This document shows, piece by piece, positions 36,511-45,714 of a stretch of DNA of 64,000 nt. Position 1 is the first letter of the stretch, and each line of letters begins with the position of its first letter. Both the position numbers and the translations under genes were made by a program. This stretch comes from Burkholderia thailandensis E264 (lineage in GTDB: Bacteria > Pseudomonadota > Gammaproteobacteria > Burkholderiales > Burkholderiaceae): the NCBI RefSeq assembly GCF_000012365.1, contig NC_007650.1:1-64000 (forward strand), read 5' to 3'. The notes under the pieces are model-generated. The model was not told the DNA's origin and made no database searches. It was given only the letters and a program-made list of their open reading frames with translations.

Positions 36511-36927
36511 TCAACGCGAAACCGGCGCGAACTCGACGATGCGCCCCGGTCGACGCGGCGGGTGATAAGGCGATGGGAACTCGTCGTCACCGTGTGCATC
36601 GCGTGACGCGGCGGCGTCGAATCCCTTGTCGACGACCGTGTAGCCCGCGCGCGGCGCGACCTGCGGTCGATTGCCGCCGGGCCGGCTGTCGAAGCCGGCG
36701 AAGCCGTCGGGCGTCTCGGGCATCGCATTGACGAGCGATGCGTTGCTCGTCGTGATCTGGTCAGGAGAAATCGGCCCGCCGCTCGCGATGCGGGCGGCTT
36801 CGCGGTTCTTGCCGTCGGTGTCGACGGTGCTGTCGTGCGTCGCGTCGTTGTACAACTCGACGCTGCGCGGATGCGCCCGGCCGGCGGCGGCGGGCGTCTT
36901 GGGTTCGAACGGATTCATCGCGGTCAT
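36511..36927 (-). CDS. Hydrophilic hypothetical protein, probably disordered
   Basis: A 138-residue polar protein (MTAMNPFEPKTPAAAGR...), rich in Pro, Asp, Arg and Gly with no hydrophobic core, so probably mostly disordered. Two start codons nine bases apart (36927 and 36918) are both plausible and neither has a clear Shine-Dalgarno. Its codon use looks like that of real genes, but I cannot name a family. It could be an uncharacterised lineage-specific protein. Confidence 0.5.
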   Translation of the reverse strand: MTAMNPFEPKTPAAAGRAHPRSVELYNDATHDSTVDTDGKNREAARIASGGPISPDQITTSNASLVNAMPETPDGFAGFDSRPGGNRPQVAPRAGYTVVDKGFDAAASRDAHGDDEFPSPYHPPRRPGRIVEFAPVSR

Positions 36928-37195
36928 CCCGGCGGCGCGACGCCCGGACCTTCGAAGCTCCGTTCCGGGCAACACGGAAAAGGACGCGCGTGCGAGCGCC
37001 GCTGCCGCACCGCGCGTCGCGCTTTCCAAATAATTATTTCAGCTAGAAGACGCGTTTCCTACAGAGTATGATTCTTTTCCGACAAGCGGTGCGCGACATT
37101 CGGCGCACCCGCTTCCGCCCGCATCGGGCGCCGCGGCATCCTTAACGGACGGGTAGCGAAGAAGAAGGTAAAGGGGACTTAAGGTGGGCGGACTT

Positions 37196-37432
37196 ATGCA
37201 CTCTACAACTACTGCATTCACGCATCGCGGGTATCTGCTGAACTGCGCGCCCGCGCGCGCGAGCGACGGCTCGTTCCAGCCTTACGTCGTCATCTCGCGA
37301 TCGAGCGACGGCGAACTGGTAGCGAATCGCTTCTTTCCCTCCGATCTGCATTTCAACGACGAAGACGCGGCGGTCGCGCATGCGCGCGATTGGGCCGTCC
37401 GATGGATCGACGCGAGCAGTCTCACCATATAG
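37196..37432 (+). CDS. Small conserved-looking hypothetical protein
   Basis: A 78-residue protein (MHSTTTAFTHRGYLLNC...) with alternating beta strands and a C-terminal helix (DEDAAVAHARDWAVRWIDA). That layout recalls small single-domain proteins common in Burkholderia. An in-frame GTG twelve bases earlier is the alternative start. No function is suggested. It precedes the serine acetyltransferase gene by 113 bases. Confidence 0.65.
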   Translation: MHSTTTAFTHRGYLLNCAPARASDGSFQPYVVISRSSDGELVANRFFPSDLHFNDEDAAVAHARDWAVRWIDASSLTI

Positions 37433-37545
37433 GACGGCGCGGCGGCGCGCGCACTCCGCCGACACGGCGAAAACGCGGTAACCTTGCGGAACCCGTCACT
37501 TTTATTTGGCGGCCGTGTGCGCAAGCGCGGCCGTGCGTTTTGCCT

Positions 37546-38469
37546 ATGTCGAAATCCGCTCGAAACTGGGGCCTCGAACAGATCGTCGCCGACCTGCGCG
37601 AATCGCGCGAGAAACTGCACCGCACGCGCCATCCGCGAGGCATTCGCGAACTGCCGTCGCGCGACGCGGTCTGCACGATCGTATCGGGGCTGCGCGCGTC
37701 GATGTTCCCGACGCACTACGGCGCGCCCGATCTGACCGACGAGACCGTCGACTACTATGTCGGCCACACGCTCGAAAGCACGCTGCGCCTGCTCTCCGAG
37801 CAGATTCGCCGCGCGCTGCGGTTTTTGCCCGAGCACGCCGAAACGCCGCTTGCCGCGCTCGACGAACGCGCGTTCGAGATCGCGCGCGAGTTCGGCACGC
37901 AGTTGCCCCGCATCCGCGCGCTGCTCGTCAGCGATATCCAGGCCGCGTACACCGGCGATCCGGCCGCGCAACACATCACTGAAATCCTGCTCTGCTATCC
38001 GGGCGTGCTCGCGATGATGCACCACCGGCTCGCCCATGCGCTGTATCGGCTCGGCGTGCCGCTGCTCGCGCGCTTCATCAACGAGATCGCGCACTCGGCG
38101 ACGGGCATCGACATCCATCCGGGCGCGCAAATCGGCCCGAGCTTCTTCATCGACCACGGCACGGGCGTCGTGATCGGCGAGACCGCGATCATCGGCGAGC
38201 GCGTGCGCGTCTATCAGGCGGTCACGCTCGGTGCGAAGAGCTTTCCCGCCGACGGCGACGGGATACTCGTCAAAGGTAACGCGCGGCATCCGATCGTCGA
38301 GGACGATGTGGTCATCTATGCGGGCGCGACGATTCTCGGCCGCGTGACGATCGGCAAGGGCTCGGTGATCGGCGGCAACGTATGGCTTACGCACAGCGTG
38401 CCGCCCGGCAGCAGCGTCGCGCAGGGGAAGATTCGCGAGAGCGACAAGGATCAGGCCGAGAAGGACTGA
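37546..38469 (+). CDS. cysE: Serine O-acetyltransferase
   Basis: A 307-residue enzyme making O-acetyl-L-serine for cysteine synthesis. The N-terminal helical region (about 1-150) precedes a left-handed parallel beta-helix of hexapeptide repeats (about 175-295: HPGAQIGPSFFIDHGTGVVIGETAIIG, then GNARHPIVEDDVVIYAGATILG). The His and Asp catalytic residues lie in the IDHGTG and HPGA region. It is of the longer EpsC-like type. The tail is polar and lacks an obvious cysteine-synthase-binding Ile. Confidence 0.93.
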   Translation: MSKSARNWGLEQIVADLRESREKLHRTRHPRGIRELPSRDAVCTIVSGLRASMFPTHYGAPDLTDETVDYYVGHTLESTLRLLSEQIRRALRFLPEHAETPLAALDERAFEIAREFGTQLPRIRALLVSDIQAAYTGDPAAQHITEILLCYPGVLAMMHHRLAHALYRLGVPLLARFINEIAHSATGIDIHPGAQIGPSFFIDHGTGVVIGETAIIGERVRVYQAVTLGAKSFPADGDGILVKGNARHPIVEDDVVIYAGATILGRVTIGKGSVIGGNVWLTHSVPPGSSVAQGKIRESDKDQAEKD

Positions 38470-38540
38470 GCGGGCGGCGCGGTTGCCGCTTGACGCCGCC
38501 GCGTCGCTCGCTCACGCTGACTACGCGGCTTGCGGCAACC

Positions 38541-38561
38541 GGTTGCCGGTTGCCGGTTGCC
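38541..38561. repeat. Three-copy heptamer tandem repeat
   Basis: GGTTGCC is repeated three times in the gap between the convergent cysE and folM-like genes. Inverted copies of the same heptamer (GGTTGCCGC near 38481, GCGGCAACC near 38532) flank it, so a long-range hairpin could act as a two-way terminator. Confidence 0.7.
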
Positions 38562-38575
38562 GCCGTCGCGCCGAA

Positions 38576-39379
38576 TCAATGCTTGCCAGCCGGCGAACGG
38601 TGCTTGTACAGCACGTCCTGATCGACGCGGATCAGATTCTGTCCCGCGTCGACGACGAAATCGGCGCCGTTGTATGCGGGCCCAGTCAACAACAGGATCG
38701 CGTCCGCGACATCGTTCGGCCCGGCGATCCGCGCAAGCGGCGTCGACGCGCGGCTTGCATGCTCGAAATCGGCGGGGGTCTGATCGTCGCTCGGCAGCAT
38801 CAATCCCGGAAACACAGCGTTCACGCGCAGCACGGGGCTTGCCGACAGCGCGAGCATCTGCGTGAGATTGCCGAGCGCCGCTTTCGCGACCGTATAGCTG
38901 AAATGGTCGCGATGGAAGTTCTCCTTGATCTTCTGATCGACGACGTTGATCACGACACCCTGCGCGAGCGCGGCCTTCGCGCGCTCGTAGTACGCGCGCG
39001 TCAGCAGGATCGGCGCGCGGCAATTGATCGCCCACGCGTTGTCGAATGCGGCGAGATCGAAGCTCGGCAGATGGTCTTGCCAAAACACCGACGCATTGTT
39101 CACGAGCACGTCGAGACGGCCGAAGCGCGTGTAGACCGCATCGATCAACTGCGCGATCGCGTCCGCGTGCGCGAGATCCGCCTGCAGCGCGACGGCTTCG
39201 CCGCCCGACGATTCGATCTCGCGCACGACCGCCTGCGCGGCGTCGGCCGAACGGTCGTAGTGCACGGCAACGCGATAGCCGCGCGCGGCGAAGCGCAACG
39301 CGAACGCGCGGCCCGCGCGGCGCGCGGCGCCCGTCACGAGCACGACGGGCGAGGTGGCTGGTTTCACGCTCGACGGCAT
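38576..39379 (-). CDS. folM: FolM-like dihydromonapterin/pteridine reductase (short-chain dehydrogenase)
   Basis: A 267-residue short-chain dehydrogenase. The cofactor motif reads TGAARRAGRA, the TGxxRRxG form typical of pteridine reductases and FolM. The active site has Asp in place of the usual Ser (NVVDQK) with Tyr and Lys in FSYTVAKAAL. It directly abuts folE, one base apart, which supports a role in reducing dihydromonapterin or dihydrofolate. The substrate is inferred. Confidence 0.88.
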   Translation of the reverse strand: MPSSVKPATSPVVLVTGAARRAGRAFALRFAARGYRVAVHYDRSADAAQAVVREIESSGGEAVALQADLAHADAIAQLIDAVYTRFGRLDVLVNNASVFWQDHLPSFDLAAFDNAWAINCRAPILLTRAYYERAKAALAQGVVINVVDQKIKENFHRDHFSYTVAKAALGNLTQMLALSASPVLRVNAVFPGLMLPSDDQTPADFEHASRASTPLARIAGPNDVADAILLLTGPAYNGADFVVDAGQNLIRVDQDVLYKHRSPAGKH

Positions 39380-40108
39380 TTACGTATTCGTCAGGTTGAC
39401 TGAGGAAGGATTCGCGACGATCGACAGAAATTCCCGGCGCGTCGCCGGATCGGTGCGGAACGTGCCGAGCATTCGCGACGTCACCATCTCGACGCCGGGC
39501 TTGTGGATGCCGCGCGTCGAGATGCACTGGTGCGCCGCTTCGAGAATCACGCCGACGCCTTTCGGCTGCAGCACGTCGAACAGCGTATCGGCGATCTGCA
39601 CGGTCATCTTTTCCTGGATCTGCAGGCGCTTCGCGAACGCATCGACCAGGCGCGCGAGCTTCGAGATGCCGACGACGCGATGATTCGGCAGATACGCGAC
39701 GTGCGCGCGGCCGATGATCGGCACCATGTGATGCTCGCAATAGCTCTCGAAGCGAATGTCTTTCAGCACGATCATCTCGTCGTAGCCGTCGACCTCGCTG
39801 AACGTGCGCGCGAGGATGTCGCGCGGCTCGAGCGTGTAGCCGGAGAAGAACTCTTCGTATGCGCGTACGACGCGCGCCGGCGTGTCGACGAGGCCTTCGC
39901 GTTCCGGATCGTCGCCCGCCCAGCGCAGCAGCACGCGAACGGCCGCTTCGGCTTCGTCGCGGCTCGGCCGGTTCACGGGCGCGCTCGTGCGAGCCGCTGC
40001 ACGGGCCGCCGGCTTGCTTGCTGCCTGGCCCGCTTCGTTCGATGTCCTGCTCGCCGCCGGGTGCGCGGCCGGAGCCGCCGCCTTGCTCGCGGTATTTCCT
40101 TTAGCCAT
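39380..40108 (-). CDS. folE: GTP cyclohydrolase I
   Basis: A 242-residue enzyme opening folate and tetrahydromonapterin synthesis (GTP to 7,8-dihydroneopterin triphosphate). The zinc and catalytic region is visible as [10 protein letters not shown] and [15 protein letters not shown]. An Ala/Pro/Ser-rich N-terminal extension of about 50 residues precedes the core (starting near [13 protein letters not shown]). The start at 40108 is the last ATG before that extension. It forms an operon with the folM-like gene. Confidence 0.95.
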   Translation of the reverse strand: MAKGNTASKAAAPAAHPAASRTSNEAGQAASKPAARAAARTSAPVNRPSRDEAEAAVRVLLRWAGDDPEREGLVDTPARVVRAYEEFFSGYTLEPRDILARTFSEVDGYDEMIVLKDIRFESYCEHHMVPIIGRAHVAYLPNHRVVGISKLARLVDAFAKRLQIQEKMTVQIADTLFDVLQPKGVGVILEAAHQCISTRGIHKPGVEMVTSRMLGTFRTDPATRREFLSIVANPSSVNLTNT

Positions 40109-40252
40109 ATGCTCTGAACTCCATGAAGACCGCGGATGCTGCGGCCGGTCGATCATTGTTTCATGCTTTCGCCGCAAGCGTGCGCCGCGGTTCGCGTTTG
40201 CGAACGACGAGCGTGCGTTGGCGCACGCGCCGCTCGCGGCCGGCGCCCGCCG

Positions 40253-41176
40253 TCACTTCGGCCATTCGTCGAGCGCATCGTTGAACAGCTCGGCAACGAC
40301 GCTGCGCAGCCACGCAATGCTCGGATCGTTATGGAACTTGCGGTGCCAGTGCTGCTTTAGGTCGAAGCGCGGCAACGGCAGCGGCGGCTCGACGAGCGTG
40401 ATCGACGCGTGCTCGGTCGCGTACGCATAGCCGATCGCGTGCGGGACGGTCGCGATCAGATCGGTGCGGCTCAGGATGAACGGCAGGCTCATGAAATGCG
40501 GCGTTTCAAGCACCGCCCGCCGCGCGAGCCGCCGCTTCGCCAGATACTGCTCGAGCACTTCCTGGCTGCGGCCTTCCGCGCGCACGACCGCATGGCCGCA
40601 CGCGAGGAACCGCTCGAGCGTGAGCGGCCGCTCGGCGAGCGGATGGCCGCGCCGCAGCAGGCAGATGAAACGGTGCGTGAAGAGCCGCTGCTGAAAGATG
40701 TTCGTGCCGCCGAGATCCGGAAAGTAGCCGACCGCGAGGTCGATGCCGCCGTCCTCGAGCGCATGCGCGACTTCCGCGTGCGACAGCGATACCGAACGCA
40801 GGTTCGCCTGCGGCGCGCGGTCCGCGAACGCTTGCAGCAGCCTCGGCAGGAACACGATCTCGCCGACGTCGGACAACGCGATCGAGAACGTGCGCGCGCT
40901 CTTCGCCGGATCGAAATCGTGCGGCGCGCCCAGGCCGCGCTCGATGCTCGCGAGCGCGTCGCGCGCGGCCGGAATCAGCGCGAGCGCGCGAGGCGTCGGC
41001 TCCATGCCGCGCGAGGTCCGCACGAACAGCGGATCGCCGAAGTGCTCGCGCAGCCGCCCGAGCGCGGCGCTGACACGCGGTTGGCTCACGCCGAGCAACT
41101 CGCCCGCGCGGCTCACGTTGCGCGTCTCGTTGAGGGCGACCAGATAAGGAATCAGGTTCAGATCGAGATCAGGCAT
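40253..41176 (-). CDS. LysR-family regulator divergent from pobA
   Basis: A 307-residue LysR protein with the winged helix at the N-terminus (MPDLDLNLIPYLVALNETRNVSRAGELLGVSQPRV...) and a NodD/NahR-like effector domain (DLAVGYFPDLGG, RRGHPLAERPLTLERFL). NahR-type LysR regulators usually respond to aromatic acids. It diverges from pobA with a gap of 208 bases, so it may regulate 4-hydroxybenzoate use. Start MPDLDLNL at 41176 is the family-typical one. Confidence 0.88.
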   Translation of the reverse strand: MPDLDLNLIPYLVALNETRNVSRAGELLGVSQPRVSAALGRLREHFGDPLFVRTSRGMEPTPRALALIPAARDALASIERGLGAPHDFDPAKSARTFSIALSDVGEIVFLPRLLQAFADRAPQANLRSVSLSHAEVAHALEDGGIDLAVGYFPDLGGTNIFQQRLFTHRFICLLRRGHPLAERPLTLERFLACGHAVVRAEGRSQEVLEQYLAKRRLARRAVLETPHFMSLPFILSRTDLIATVPHAIGYAYATEHASITLVEPPLPLPRFDLKQHWHRKFHNDPSIAWLRSVVAELFNDALDEWPK

Positions 41177-41257
41177 CGCGTCACTACTATGGGATATCTG
41201 TATACAAGTTATCTCCTGAATTGCGTTGTCGCATAGTCGGGATAGCGCTGACAATCT

Positions 41258-41272
41258 GTTCGCTATTCGAAT
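41258..41272 (+). promoter_or_regulatory. PcaR/PobR-type operator before pobA
   Basis: GTTCGCTATTCGAAT has the GTTCG-N5-CGAAY form shared with two sites before pcaI. It lies 113 bp upstream of pobA. The binding protein, probably an IclR-type PcaR/PobR, is not encoded in the window. Confidence 0.6.
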
Positions 41273-41384
41273 CAATGTTCACATTTCAACGGGCCGGGAC
41301 GCGCGGCGTGGGGCCGAAGTCAGTGCTGAAGCGCCGGCTTCGGCCGCCATGAGCGCCAATTTCGGCCGATACAGGAGACGAACA

Positions 41385-42608
41385 ATGCGCACGCAAGTCG
41401 CGATCATCGGCGCTGGCCCGTCCGGGCTGCTGCTTTCCCATCTGCTGCGTCAGCAAGGCGTCGACTCCGTCGTGCTCGAAGCGCGTTCGCGCGAATACTG
41501 CGAGAACCGGATTCGCGCCGGCGTGCTCGAGCAAGGCACCGTCGACACGTTGAACGAAGCGGGCCTGGGTGCGCGGATGCGGCGCGAGGGGCTCGTTCAT
41601 CGCGGCATCGAACTGCTGTTCGACGGCCGCCGCCACCGGATCGACTTCGGTGAGCTGACGCCCGGCCGCGCGATCACCGTCTACAGCCAGCACGAAGTCG
41701 TGCGCGACCTGATCGCGGCCGCGCTCGAGCACGGCCAGCCGATCCATTTCGACGTGCGCGACGTCGCGCTGCACGACGTCGCGACCGGTCGGCCATCGGT
41801 GACGTTCACGCATGCGGACGGACGCGCCGACCGGATCGATTGCGACTATGTTGCCGGCTGCGACGGCTTTCACGGCATCGCGCGCGGGGCGATTCCGGCC
41901 GAACGGCTGCGCACGTTCGAGCGCGTGTATCCGTATGCGTGGCTCGGCATCCTTGCCGACGCGGCGCCGTCGCTCGACGAGCTCGTCTATGCGCATCACG
42001 CACGCGGCTTCGCGCTGTTCTCGATGCGCTCGCCGACCGTCACCCGACTGTACCTGCAATGCCGGCCCGACGAGAACCTGGCCGAATGGCCGGATGCGCG
42101 GATCTGGGAGGAGCTGCGCACACGCTTCGAAAACGACGGCGGCTGGACGCCGAACGAAGGCCGCATCACGCAGAAGAGCGTGACGCCGATGCGCAGCTTC
42201 GTGTCGGAGACGATGCAGTACGGCAGGCTCTTTCTCGCGGGCGACGCCGCGCACATCGTGCCGCCGACGGGCGCGAAGGGAATGAACCTCGCGGTCGCCG
42301 ACGTCCGGGCGCTGTCGCGCGCGCTGGGTGCGCGCTACCGCGACGGCCGCGACGATTTGCTCGACGCGTACTCGTCAACCTGTCTGGAACGGATATGGCG
42401 CGCCGAGCACTTTTCGTATTGCATGACGAATATGCTGCACCCGTCGGTCGACGATTCGCCGTTCGTCAATCGGCTGAAGCTCGCCGAGCTCAAGTACGTG
42501 ACGCGCTCGCGCGCGGCCGCGCAGTCGCTCGCGGAGAACTATGTCGGCTTGCCGTTCGATGATGCGCCGGACGCCACGCCGTCGTTCGACGAGGTCGCCG
42601 CCGCATGA
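41385..42608 (+). CDS. pobA: 4-hydroxybenzoate 3-monooxygenase
   Basis: A 407-residue flavoprotein hydroxylase converting 4-hydroxybenzoate to protocatechuate with NAD(P)H and oxygen. It has the N-terminal FAD fold GAGPSG, the NADPH-associated region around DYVAGCDGFHG, and the FAD pyrophosphate motif GDAAHIVPPTGAKGMN. The start at 41385 (MRTQVAIIG) follows AGGAGA. The enzyme is slightly longer than the 394-residue prototype because of its C-terminal tail. It feeds the pca genes downstream. Confidence 0.96.
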   Translation: MRTQVAIIGAGPSGLLLSHLLRQQGVDSVVLEARSREYCENRIRAGVLEQGTVDTLNEAGLGARMRREGLVHRGIELLFDGRRHRIDFGELTPGRAITVYSQHEVVRDLIAAALEHGQPIHFDVRDVALHDVATGRPSVTFTHADGRADRIDCDYVAGCDGFHGIARGAIPAERLRTFERVYPYAWLGILADAAPSLDELVYAHHARGFALFSMRSPTVTRLYLQCRPDENLAEWPDARIWEELRTRFENDGGWTPNEGRITQKSVTPMRSFVSETMQYGRLFLAGDAAHIVPPTGAKGMNLAVADVRALSRALGARYRDGRDDLLDAYSSTCLERIWRAEHFSYCMTNMLHPSVDDSPFVNRLKLAELKYVTRSRAAAQSLAENYVGLPFDDAPDATPSFDEVAAA

Positions 42609-42695
42609 GCGCATCACGCCGCAACCCGCGCGCGGTGAGGCCAACGGGGCGTCGCCTTGACAATCGTGCGCACGCGCCTCTATGATCGGCAAACC

Positions 42696-42710
42696 GTTCG
42701 CTAATCGAAT
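42696..42710 (+). promoter_or_regulatory. PcaR-type operator 1 before pcaI
   Basis: GTTCGCTAATCGAAT shares the GTTCG-N5-CGAAY pattern. With the next copy it forms a pair spaced 19 bp, about two turns of helix. Confidence 0.6.
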
Positions 42711-42714
42711 CTGA

Positions 42715-42729
42715 GTTCGCAATTCGAAC
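42715..42729 (+). promoter_or_regulatory. PcaR-type operator 2 before pcaI
   Basis: GTTCGCAATTCGAAC is a perfect GTTCG-N5-CGAAC dyad, the best of the three sites, 87 bp before the pcaI start. Confidence 0.65.
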
Positions 42730-42816
42730 AAATCGGATCGCCCGGCGAAGCGCGCAGCCTTTCGCGCGAACGCGTGCCGCAGCGGGCGGCGCGCGCGGAT
42801 TCGCATAGGAAGAGAC

Positions 42817-43530
42817 ATGGTCAACAAGATTTTCGATTCCCTTCGCTCGGCGGTGGCCGATGTCCACGATGGCGCGACGATCATGATCGGCGGCTTCGGC
42901 ACGGCCGGAATGCCCGCCGAGCTGATCGACGCGCTGATCGAGCAAGGCGCGCGCGATCTGACGATCGTCAACAATAACGCCGGCAACGGCGAGACCGGCC
43001 TTGCCGCGCTGCTGAAGGCGAAGCGCGTGCGCAAGATCATCTGCTCGTTCCCGCGGCAGGCCGATTCGCAAGTGTTCGACGCGTTGTATCGCGCGGGAGA
43101 GATCGAGCTCGAACTAGTGCCGCAAGGCAATCTCGCCGAGCGGATTCGCGCGGCGGGCGCGGGCATCGGCGGCTTCTTCTCGCCGACGGGCTACGGCACG
43201 AAGCTTGCCGAAGGCAAGGAAACGCGCGTGATCGACGGCAAGCACTACGTGTTCGAAACGCCGATCCATGCGGATTTCGCGCTCGTGAAGGCGTACAAGG
43301 GCGATCGCTGGGGCAACCTCGTCTATCGGAAGACCGCGCGCAATTTCGGGCCGGTGATGGCGACGGCCGCGAAGACGTCGATCGTGCAGGTGTCGGAAGT
43401 CGTGCCGCTCGGCGCGCTGAACCCGGAGCACATCGTGACGCCCGGCATCTTCGTGCAGCGCATCGTCGAAGTGCCGCAGGCCTCGCATGCGGCCGAGCTG
43501 GCTGCCGAGCGCGCCGCGAGCGCCGCCTGA
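42817..43530 (+). CDS. pcaI: 3-oxoadipate CoA-transferase subunit A
   Basis: A 237-residue alpha subunit of the 3-oxoacid CoA-transferase family. The phosphate-binding motif GGFGTAGMP and the VVPLGALNPEHI end region match family subunit A. With PcaJ it activates 3-oxoadipate to 3-oxoadipyl-CoA, late in the protocatechuate branch. Subunit B follows after 18 bases. Two dyad operators lie upstream. Confidence 0.95.
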   Translation: MVNKIFDSLRSAVADVHDGATIMIGGFGTAGMPAELIDALIEQGARDLTIVNNNAGNGETGLAALLKAKRVRKIICSFPRQADSQVFDALYRAGEIELELVPQGNLAERIRAAGAGIGGFFSPTGYGTKLAEGKETRVIDGKHYVFETPIHADFALVKAYKGDRWGNLVYRKTARNFGPVMATAAKTSIVQVSEVVPLGALNPEHIVTPGIFVQRIVEVPQASHAAELAAERAASAA

Positions 43531-43548
43531 ATTCCCGAGGAGAACACG

Positions 43549-44205
43549 ATGAAACGACTGACCCGCGACGACATGGCGAAGCGCGTCGCGCAAGACATCC
43601 CCGAAGGCGCATACGTGAACCTCGGCATCGGCGTGCCGACGCTCGTCGCGAACCATCTCGATCCGAGCAAGGAAATCTTCCTGCACAGCGAGAACGGCCT
43701 GCTCGGCATGGGCGCAGCCCCCGCGCCGGGCGAAGAGGACGACGAACTGATCAACGCCGGCAAGCAGCACGTGACGTTGCTCACGGGCGGCGCGTATTTT
43801 CATCATGCGGATTCGTTCGCGATGATGCGCGGCGGCCATCTGGACTATTGCGTGCTCGGCGCGTTCCAGGTGTCCGCGCAAGGCGATCTCGCGAACTGGC
43901 ACACGGGCGCGCCCGACGCGATTCCCGCGGTCGGCGGCGCGATGGATCTCGCGATCGGCGCGAAGCAGGTGTTCGTGATGATGGAGCATCTGACGAAGCA
44001 GGGAGAAAGCAAGATCGTCGCCGAATGCACGTACCCGGTGACGGGCGTGCGTTGCGTCGATCGCATCTACACCGATCTCGCGGTGCTCGACGTGACGCGC
44101 GATGGCCTCGCCGTGCGCGAGATCTTCGCCGATCTCTCGTTCGACGAGCTGCAGAAGTTGACGGGCGTGCCGCTCGTCGATGCGACGCAGCGGGCCGCGG
44201 CGTGA
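43549..44205 (+). CDS. pcaJ: 3-oxoadipate CoA-transferase subunit B
   Basis: A 218-residue beta subunit. The catalytic Glu48 lies in HSENGLLGMG, and GIGVPTLVANHL with the FHHADSFAMMRGGH segment are family-typical. It pairs with PcaI. A GAGGAGAA ribosome-binding site precedes it. pcaB follows 138 bases downstream in the same direction. Confidence 0.95.
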   Translation: MKRLTRDDMAKRVAQDIPEGAYVNLGIGVPTLVANHLDPSKEIFLHSENGLLGMGAAPAPGEEDDELINAGKQHVTLLTGGAYFHHADSFAMMRGGHLDYCVLGAFQVSAQGDLANWHTGAPDAIPAVGGAMDLAIGAKQVFVMMEHLTKQGESKIVAECTYPVTGVRCVDRIYTDLAVLDVTRDGLAVREIFADLSFDELQKLTGVPLVDATQRAAA

Positions 44206-44343
44206 AGCGGCGGCTTGCGGCGTCGTTCGCTTTCGCTTCGTCCGGCGCCTCGGCGTCTCGCCGCGATTGGCCGAACGGACGAGTGCGCAACGTACGGCGC
44301 CTCGGTGGACAATAAGCGCAATTCGTTTTTTTCGATCGACCCC

Positions 44344-45702
44344 ATGCTCGAAGACAGCGCCCGCCTGACCGCTCTCATTTGTGGAAGCGAACCGCTCAAC
44401 CGGATCTGGTCGCCTCACGCGACGCTGCAGCGGATGCTCGACGTCGAAGCGGCGCTTGCGCGCGCGCTTGCCGCGAACGGCGTGATTCCGGCGAGCGCGG
44501 TGCAGCCGATCGAGGCGGCGTGCACGGCCGGCGAGCTCGACGCGCAAGCGCTGACGCGCGACGCGGCGCTCGGCGGCAACCTCGCGATTCCGCTCGTCAA
44601 GCAACTGACCGCGCGCGTGAAGGCGCGCGACGCCGAAGCGGCGAAGTATGTGCACTGGGGTGCGACGAGCCAGGACATCATCGATACCGCCGCCGTGCTG
44701 CAACTGCGCGACACGCTCGACTGGCTCGATCCGCTGCTGCGCGATACGTGCGCGACGCTCGCGACGCTCGCGGCCGCGCACCGCGCGACGCCGATGATCG
44801 GCCGCACGTGGCTGCAACAGGCGCTGCCGATCACGCTCGGATTGAAGTTCGCGCAGTGGCTCGACGCGCTGCTTCGTCACCGCGAGCGCATCGCCGCGTT
44901 GCGCGAGCGGGCGCTCGCATTGCAGTTCGGCGGCGCGGCGGGCACGCTCGCGAGCTTGCGCGGCGCGGCGCCCGCGGTTGCGCGCGCGCTCGCGGACGAT
45001 CTTCGGCTCGCGCTGCCGGCCGTGCCGTGGCATACGCAGCGCGACCGGATCGCCGAGACCGCCGCTTGCTTCGGGATGCTGATCGGTACGCTCGGCAAGA
45101 TCGCGCGCGACATTTCGCTGTCGATGCAGACGGAGATCGGCGAACTCGCGGAGCCCGCCGCGCCGGGCAAGGGCGGCTCGTCGACGATGCCGCACAAGCG
45201 CAATCCGGTCGGCTGCGCTGCCGTGCTGACCGCTGCCGTGCGCGCGCCGGGACTCGTGTCGACCGTGTTCGCCGGCATGGTTCAGGAGCACGAGCGCGCG
45301 CTCGGCGGCTGGCAAGCCGAGTGGGACGCATTGCCCGAACTCGCGCGGCTCGCGGGCGGCGCGCTTGCGCAGGTCGCGCAGATCGCCGGGGGGCTCGATG
45401 TCGACGTCGGGCGCTTGGCCGAAAACCTCGACGCGACGCACGGCCTCGTGCTCGGCGAAGCGGTGATGCTCGCGCTCGGCGACAAGGTCGGCCGGCTCGA
45501 TGCGCATCATCTCGTCGAGCGTGCATCGAAGGAAGCCGTGCGCAGCGGCCGTTCGCTGCACGACGTGCTGGCCGCGGACCCTGACGTCGCCGCGCACCTC
45601 GCGCCGGATGCGCTGCGGCAGTTGCTCGACCCCGCTCATTACGTCGGCGAGGCGCACGCCTACGTCGACGCTGTGCTCGCGCTCCACGCGAGCCGCCATT
45701 AA
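44344..45702 (+). CDS. pcaB: 3-carboxy-cis,cis-muconate cycloisomerase
   Basis: A 452-residue member of the fumarase/aspartase superfamily that lactonises 3-carboxy-cis,cis-muconate in the protocatechuate pathway. The signature GGSSTMPHKRNP and HWGATSQDIIDTA are intact. The start at 44344 was chosen; an in-frame GTG 39 bases earlier is an alternative. It is followed after 12 bases by pcaD, then pcaC, forming a tight pcaBDC unit. Confidence 0.95.
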   Translation: MLEDSARLTALICGSEPLNRIWSPHATLQRMLDVEAALARALAANGVIPASAVQPIEAACTAGELDAQALTRDAALGGNLAIPLVKQLTARVKARDAEAAKYVHWGATSQDIIDTAAVLQLRDTLDWLDPLLRDTCATLATLAAAHRATPMIGRTWLQQALPITLGLKFAQWLDALLRHRERIAALRERALALQFGGAAGTLASLRGAAPAVARALADDLRLALPAVPWHTQRDRIAETAACFGMLIGTLGKIARDISLSMQTEIGELAEPAAPGKGGSSTMPHKRNPVGCAAVLTAAVRAPGLVSTVFAGMVQEHERALGGWQAEWDALPELARLAGGALAQVAQIAGGLDVDVGRLAENLDATHGLVLGEAVMLALGDKVGRLDAHHLVERASKEAVRSGRSLHDVLAADPDVAAHLAPDALRQLLDPAHYVGEAHAYVDAVLALHASRH

Positions 45703-45714
45703 GGAGAGATTCCC

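Noticed and set aside
43114..45699. 861-codon minus-strand frame opposite pcaI, pcaJ and pcaB
   Set aside because: Antisense shadow; the plus strand has complete, well-matched family members.
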